A stretch of DNA of 64,000 nucleotides from positions 5,684,933-5,748,932 of the forward strand of contig CM055093.1 in assembly GCA_029204225.1 (NCBI GenBank), given 5' to 3'. The stretch comes from Diphasiastrum complanatum. Lineage: Eukaryota; Streptophyta; Lycopodiopsida; Lycopodiales; Lycopodiaceae. This document shows, piece after piece, positions 59,910 to 64,000 of the stretch (position 1 is its first letter; the number at the start of each line of letters is the position of its first letter). The notes under the pieces are model-generated. The model saw nothing but the letters and a program-made list of their open reading frames with translations, was not told where the DNA came from and searched no databases. The translations under genes and the position numbers were made by a program.

Positions 59910-60571
59910 ACTTTGAACTTTCAAACTTTGTGATTCGTGAATTTATTAAATAGACAACAAATCTAAGTTGGAATTAACTTGCAAAAAGCAAGGCCTCATT
60001 GTGGAGCAATGAGTAGATATCCTCCTCCTCTTGTAACCGTGGTGGCAGGTCTGAAACCCTAGTCACATTGATCTCGTCTAGATATAACTATAGAATTTCA
60101 CCACAATTTCAAATTATAGTTCTAACTCTTGACCAAAAGTTCAAATTCCAAACTTCAAAGTTCAAACATATTGTAGTGTGCACGGTAAGAAATTAGAATC
60201 TAGATTCTACAATTTACATGGACAAACGGGCTCCCTCGTCTCCCTTACCTTCATCAGAGTGGAGGCTTGGTGCACGGGGATTCCCGAGTTAGAATGGACT
60301 AGTATTTCTTGTCTACAAATCAGTATGCTTTCACAGACGATTTGGGCCAAGCCTTTCGTTCCTCACCAAATTTTACTTCCTGAGTTTGCTATCATACCAC
60401 TTCGGGTTGAGGCTATTTTTAGGTTGATTACATACATCCAGAGAGTGATGAGCCTTTCTGGACGTTATCCACATATAGCTTTTCTTTCTTCTCAACAGCT
60501 TCATTACCAAGGTCATCAGCTATATGGTACTCCCAGGTTTCTCGTCTCTTACGCATAAAAGGATGAATAAA

Positions 60572-60572
<1 letters not shown>
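59910..60572. other. no gene established
   Basis: A plus-strand frame at 60178-60558 (126 residues) has no recognised domain and no supporting context. Confidence 0.35.

Positions 60573-60643
<71 letters not shown>
60573..60643. repeat. (CT)n microsatellite
   Basis: About 35 CT repeats. Confidence 0.98.
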
Positions 60644-60646
<3 letters not shown>

Positions 60647-60834
60647 TGGCCCTAATGGGGGTTTGGACCATCAGGGGGTGCCTTGGATGTAGGGACCGGG
60701 CCTAATCTGGATAATAATTGAGTAGGACCATGGGGTCACACCCGCATGCGGTATTAGCATGTGTGTTACATCCTAGTATGGGATAGGGTGTACATGCATT
60801 GTGTTTTTGCTGTCAAAAATTGTGAACTCCTGCA

Positions 60835-61080
60835 ACTTTGCCGCGACGCGAAGCAAAGCGACACGAAGCGAAGGTCGAATGGCGAACAATTCGCAAAATT
60901 CAACGTACCTCGAAAACCCTAAGACACGAAGCGAAGCGAAACGCGAAGGTTTCGCGAATGATTCGCGAAAGTCAAATATGTCTCCAGGACCAAAAGACAC
61001 GACACGAAACGAAACGAAAAGAAAACGAAAGAAAATCTTTCGCGCTGCCAGCTGGCAGCTCAACGGGCGTGGAGTCTTAA
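60835..61080. repeat. GCGAA/CGAAA-word rich locus
   Basis: Dense GCGAAGCGAA, ACGAAAC and TTCGCGAA words, including TTCGCGAATGATTCGCGAA at 60951-60969. The latter phrase also occurs at 25352 and in part at 53165. The word content resembles the copia LTRs at 27.2 and 29.6 kb on the opposite strand. Confidence 0.7.
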
Positions 61081-61149
61081 ACTTCACGCTCAGCTTAAAC
61101 AGTTAGCAATAACAGAGAGTAACTAACTAGTTGATTAGCGTTTTACAAC

Positions 61150-61700
61150 CATAGATGCATTGCATTCCGGAATGTTGCGTTCCAAAATTTTAGGTCGTTC
61201 CGAAGCGAAGCGTTTTTTTTTTTCACTAGGTTTTCTTTGTAAAAAAAATTTAATGTCTTAAGGGAAAAAAACCTAGAAAGTTAAAAAAACAGTGATAGGT
61301 ATTAGGTATTAAGAATACTAAATTATACACATAGTTGACTATTGCATCAAAACCAAGTTTGCTTTGCTATATTCTTAGATCACGATAAAGCATTGAATAA
61401 CATTAAACAACCCTCATACATCTACACTCTAGTCTATATGGTTATAGAACCAATACCCATGCACCTGGAAGATGTTCTGACAGATCTTTAAGACCTGTTG
61501 GGATTTTTCTTCTAGCAAGTTGTACCTTGTTGCATATCATGCAAGGTACTGTGTTCTTTAACACATACAGAATGAGCAATTATTGGTAACTAGATCAAGC
61601 TTGATCCAAATTTGAATAAAATTTTTACTACATTCTTAAAAACAATCAAAAAAGAAAATATGGAGCGTTCCAATGTGGTCATTCCAAAAAGTTGTGCTGC
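61150..61700 (+). repeat. possible small element starting CATAGATGCATTGCATTCCG
   Basis: The start shares CATAGATGCAYTGC with the MITE at 63386. GTTCC/TTCCGGAA words follow near both ends (61160-61210 and 61665-61690), with AT-rich sequence between. A matching right terminus was not found. Confidence 0.4.
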
Positions 61701-61794
61701 TAAAAATTCACATAGCTTACTTCTTAACACTACTTACATGATACAGACTAGTCACTACAGCGGCACATGTTGACTCATGAGCAATGAGAGTACC

Positions 61795-62310
61795 AATGTT
61801 TCGTGGACCTTTTCAAAACGCCTTCTGAGAACATATTTGAAATCGTACAAATTTAGGGCTTTTTCCTTTGAGGGGAGGTTAAATTGTGTAGGCTTCTATT
61901 ATGGCAAAAAGAATTGCCTTTTTTGTGTTTAGGCAATGTAGATTATTAGTAGTCAACAATCAACCTTGAATCCGGACTTGAGAGTCAAAACTACCTATTT
62001 TCATGATCATACTACATAGTACATACATTGATGATGATTTGATATGGGAAAAAGTAGGCAAAATGGTTGTAGGGTTTGTTTTTTTTTTTTTTGGGAGGGG
62101 GATTTGATTTCTAGCCTTTTATTATGGCAAAAACAAGTGTTTTTTGGGTGTTTAAGCAATGTCAATAATAATCAATCAACGATCAATCTTGAATCCTGAC
62201 TTGAGAGTCGAAACTCTCGAGTCCCACCTGATAACTTTTGTCATGATCCATACTAAATAATACATAAATTGATGGTTTGAAACGGGAAAGAATCGGCAAC
62301 CCCTGGTAAT
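61795..62310 (+). repeat. dispersed repeat units, copies 2 and 3
   Basis: Units at 61795-62005 and 62040-62310 repeat the 58970-59240 pattern, including ttctattatggcaaaaa and cttgagagtc. The start of a further unit, aaacgggaaagaatcggcaa, begins at 62279. Order and spacing suggest a tandem or serial insertion of one family. Confidence 0.75.
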
Positions 62311-63385
62311 AATAAATGAAAAGGTTTTTTGGGTTTCTCTTTTGGGATCTTATTTCCAGACTTCTGCTGTGACAAAAGAACATTAATCTAAGTTCTAACA
62401 TGTATATTAAAACTAGCACGATACTAAGATCTCTCTCCCTCATACTCACTTTCCCTCAACTTTCAAGCACATTCTAGATTTAAATTTTATCCAATTCCCT
62501 ACCCTCACACACTTCATCACACAAAACAAAGAGCAATACTAAACAGAGCAAAAGAATGATTAGAAAACCCCCCAAAAAAAAAAGATTTAAGCTGGTATTT
62601 TGTTTTCTTTTCTTTTCTAGAAACCGTTTCGTTCACTACGTATTTGTTTCGAATAGTTCATTTAAAATGGACTTTCACTAAATGAAACACATTTCAATGA
62701 GACTATGATGAGTACATAAAAAGATCAATTATAGGTCTAGATTCCAGACCAACTATAGCCTAATGTAATCAAGACTTAAGACTAAACACATAATATAGAT
62801 ATCGACTCGAATTTATTGGCTACAAATTAATGTACTCAAAACTTAAGACTAAATATATCAACATTAAAATAAATAAATCCCAAAATATTTAGAAACCGAT
62901 TTAGAAGTCTAATTCTTTATGATTCAAATCGAGCCCTTATGATTCTTTGATGGATTGTGGTTCAACTCTGTTTGAACCACGATTTGAGGAAACACTAAGT
63001 GTCAAATTTATGTGGGAATGGATCAGTGGTCACTGATATGTTAGAAATTGAATGACTTGCTGATCAGTAAGTGCCAGGAATCATTGGTAGACAATGATCA
63101 GTCAAGGAAAAACTAACAAGGATGCAAGTGGAAGATACTGTGGAAGCAAATCAGATTGCAAGGTTGCATGCAAAACAATAGACAATGAAAATGTTATTGA
63201 GATTCATTAAAATGAATAAGTGCAAGCAACTCTAAAGTTCAAAAACAAAAGCAATCTGATTTGTAACAAAATCGATCTCAGCGGATCGTAATACATGTAG
63301 TAGATGAGCGCAAATCTCATGTGTTCTATATCGCTCTACAATTATTAATAACACTGCCTCCATCTTTAAATATATATATAGAGTC
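62311..63385. other. no gene recognised
   Basis: AT-rich sequence without a coding signature. Confidence 0.4.
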
Positions 63386-63828
63386 CATAGATGCACTGCG
63401 ATTCTGAATCGCGATCAGAATCGCGATTTAGAAACGCGTTTCGGGATTTTCTCAGAATCGTGCAGAATCGGGTTTTTTTTTTGAAATTTTTTTAGGCAAT
63501 ATGGGTATCAGATGAAAGCTCTGATTGAGTGCATTATGACTGTGTAGTTTGCTGACTGTTTCGGGTGCAAAACACCAAAAAGTGTGTTTTCACTCAAGGA
63601 GTTGGAAGGCCAAATCATGAAGAGGCCTTACCGTCGAGGCTACTGCACTTCTGAGAGGCAAAACGCTGGTTTGACCATTGATCCCCTAAAAATATTTCAG
63701 CCATAAGCTATTTTTCCAGAAAAAATAAATAAATTAATTAATTAAATTAAATTTTTTTTTTTTTTTGCGATTCTGGGTTCAGAATCGCGATTCGTAGACC
63801 CAATGAATCGCAATTCGGTGCATCTATG
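63386..63828. mobile_element. hAT-like MITE with GAATCGCGATTC words
   Basis: Begins CATAGATGCACTGCGATTC and ends GAATCGCAATTCGGTGCATCTATG, so about 10 bp of terminal inverted repeat match perfectly and more with mismatches. Flanking 8-mers atagagtc and atatagac agree at 6 of 8 positions, which fits an aged hAT-size duplication. Subterminal regions repeat AGAATCGCGATT. It is 443 bp and has no ORF. Confidence 0.65.
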
Positions 63829-64000
63829 ATATAGACTAATCTTTTAACTAAAAATTAAAAACCGCTTGACTTTCTAACAATGATCTAGAATCCGGAATCT
63901 GTAACTGTCAGATTTGATTTTAAAGTGTAAATTGTTTATCAAAATAGGAATCTATCAATTCGACCTGATAGTTCAAAAACTTGATCGTGATCTAATTCAA
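63829..64000. other. no gene recognised
   Basis: AT-rich right edge of the window. Confidence 0.4.

Noticed and set aside
60178-60558. 126-codon plus-strand frame
   Set aside because: No recognised domain, no splice or promoter context; could be an old transposon piece but unsupported.
60773-61106. Arg/Lys-rich ORFs on both strands
   Set aside because: They translate the GCGAA/CGAAA word repeats and are not credible proteins.

Overview
The window is nuclear DNA of a land plant. It holds spliced plant-type genes with GT-AG introns, a plant-type glutaredoxin-like protein, a cyclase-associated protein, and remnants of LTR retrotransposons (Ty3 and Ty1 types), CACTA and MULE transposons. Genes are sparse, introns and intergenic spans are long, and CT, AT and TG microsatellites are frequent. 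My best guess is a large-genome non-angiosperm such as a fern, but that is inference and nothing here proves it.

Host genes. Three look real: (1) 17842-19824 (-), a single-exon, potentially N-myristoylated glutaredoxin-domain protein with a C-terminal four-CxxC zinc module and an in-frame 51-bp minisatellite; (2) 38224-38685 (+), a 153-residue protein with three hydrophobic segments and unknown function; (3) 54386-57457 (-), nine exons of adenylyl cyclase-associated protein (CAP), an actin-monomer regulator whose N-terminal exons lie upstream and were not found. One CAP exon carries an apparent extra base.

Layout. 1-5880: 5'-truncated Ty3 element A on the minus strand, with a degenerate extra ORF between integrase and 3' LTR. 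5881-9100: AT-rich, no gene seen. 9100-10680: decayed MULE-like transposase with SWIM finger. 10.7-15.4 kb: no gene, but CT tract, a CAACGATGG motif array, a 219-bp tandem duplication and a 31-bp minisatellite. 15.57-16.27 kb: decayed ORF faintly like a ParB-type domain. 16.9-17.5 kb: Ty1/copia protease remnant. 17.8-20.8 kb: glutaredoxin gene and upstream region. 22.6-24 kb: possible LTR-type sequence. 25.3-30.0 kb: nested and rearranged copia material with two related LTRs. 31948-36784: nearly complete but internally deleted Ty3 element B (-), with tRNA-Asp primer site, target-site duplication and a motif-rich leader. 38 kb: small membrane-protein gene. 39.9-40.6 kb: GC-rich hairpin region. 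41.1-42.26 kb: old Ty3 remnant (-). 42266-47291: young, internally deleted chromodomain Ty3 element C (+) with a perfect 5-bp target duplication. 47.5-49.3 kb: CACTA transposase remnant with DUF4218/DUF4216-like regions. 49.3-49.8 kb: fragment of the element A family (+). 51.7-53.2 kb: copia remnant. 54.4-57.5 kb: CAP. 57.5-64 kb: dispersed repeats, including a hAT-like MITE with inverted ends.

The genes do not form a pathway. The dominant story is repeated insertion and internal deletion of transposons around a few host genes. The least ordinary items are the extra ORF in element A, the alternating inverted-motif leader of element B, the possible ParB-like ORF, and small elements built from palindromic words.
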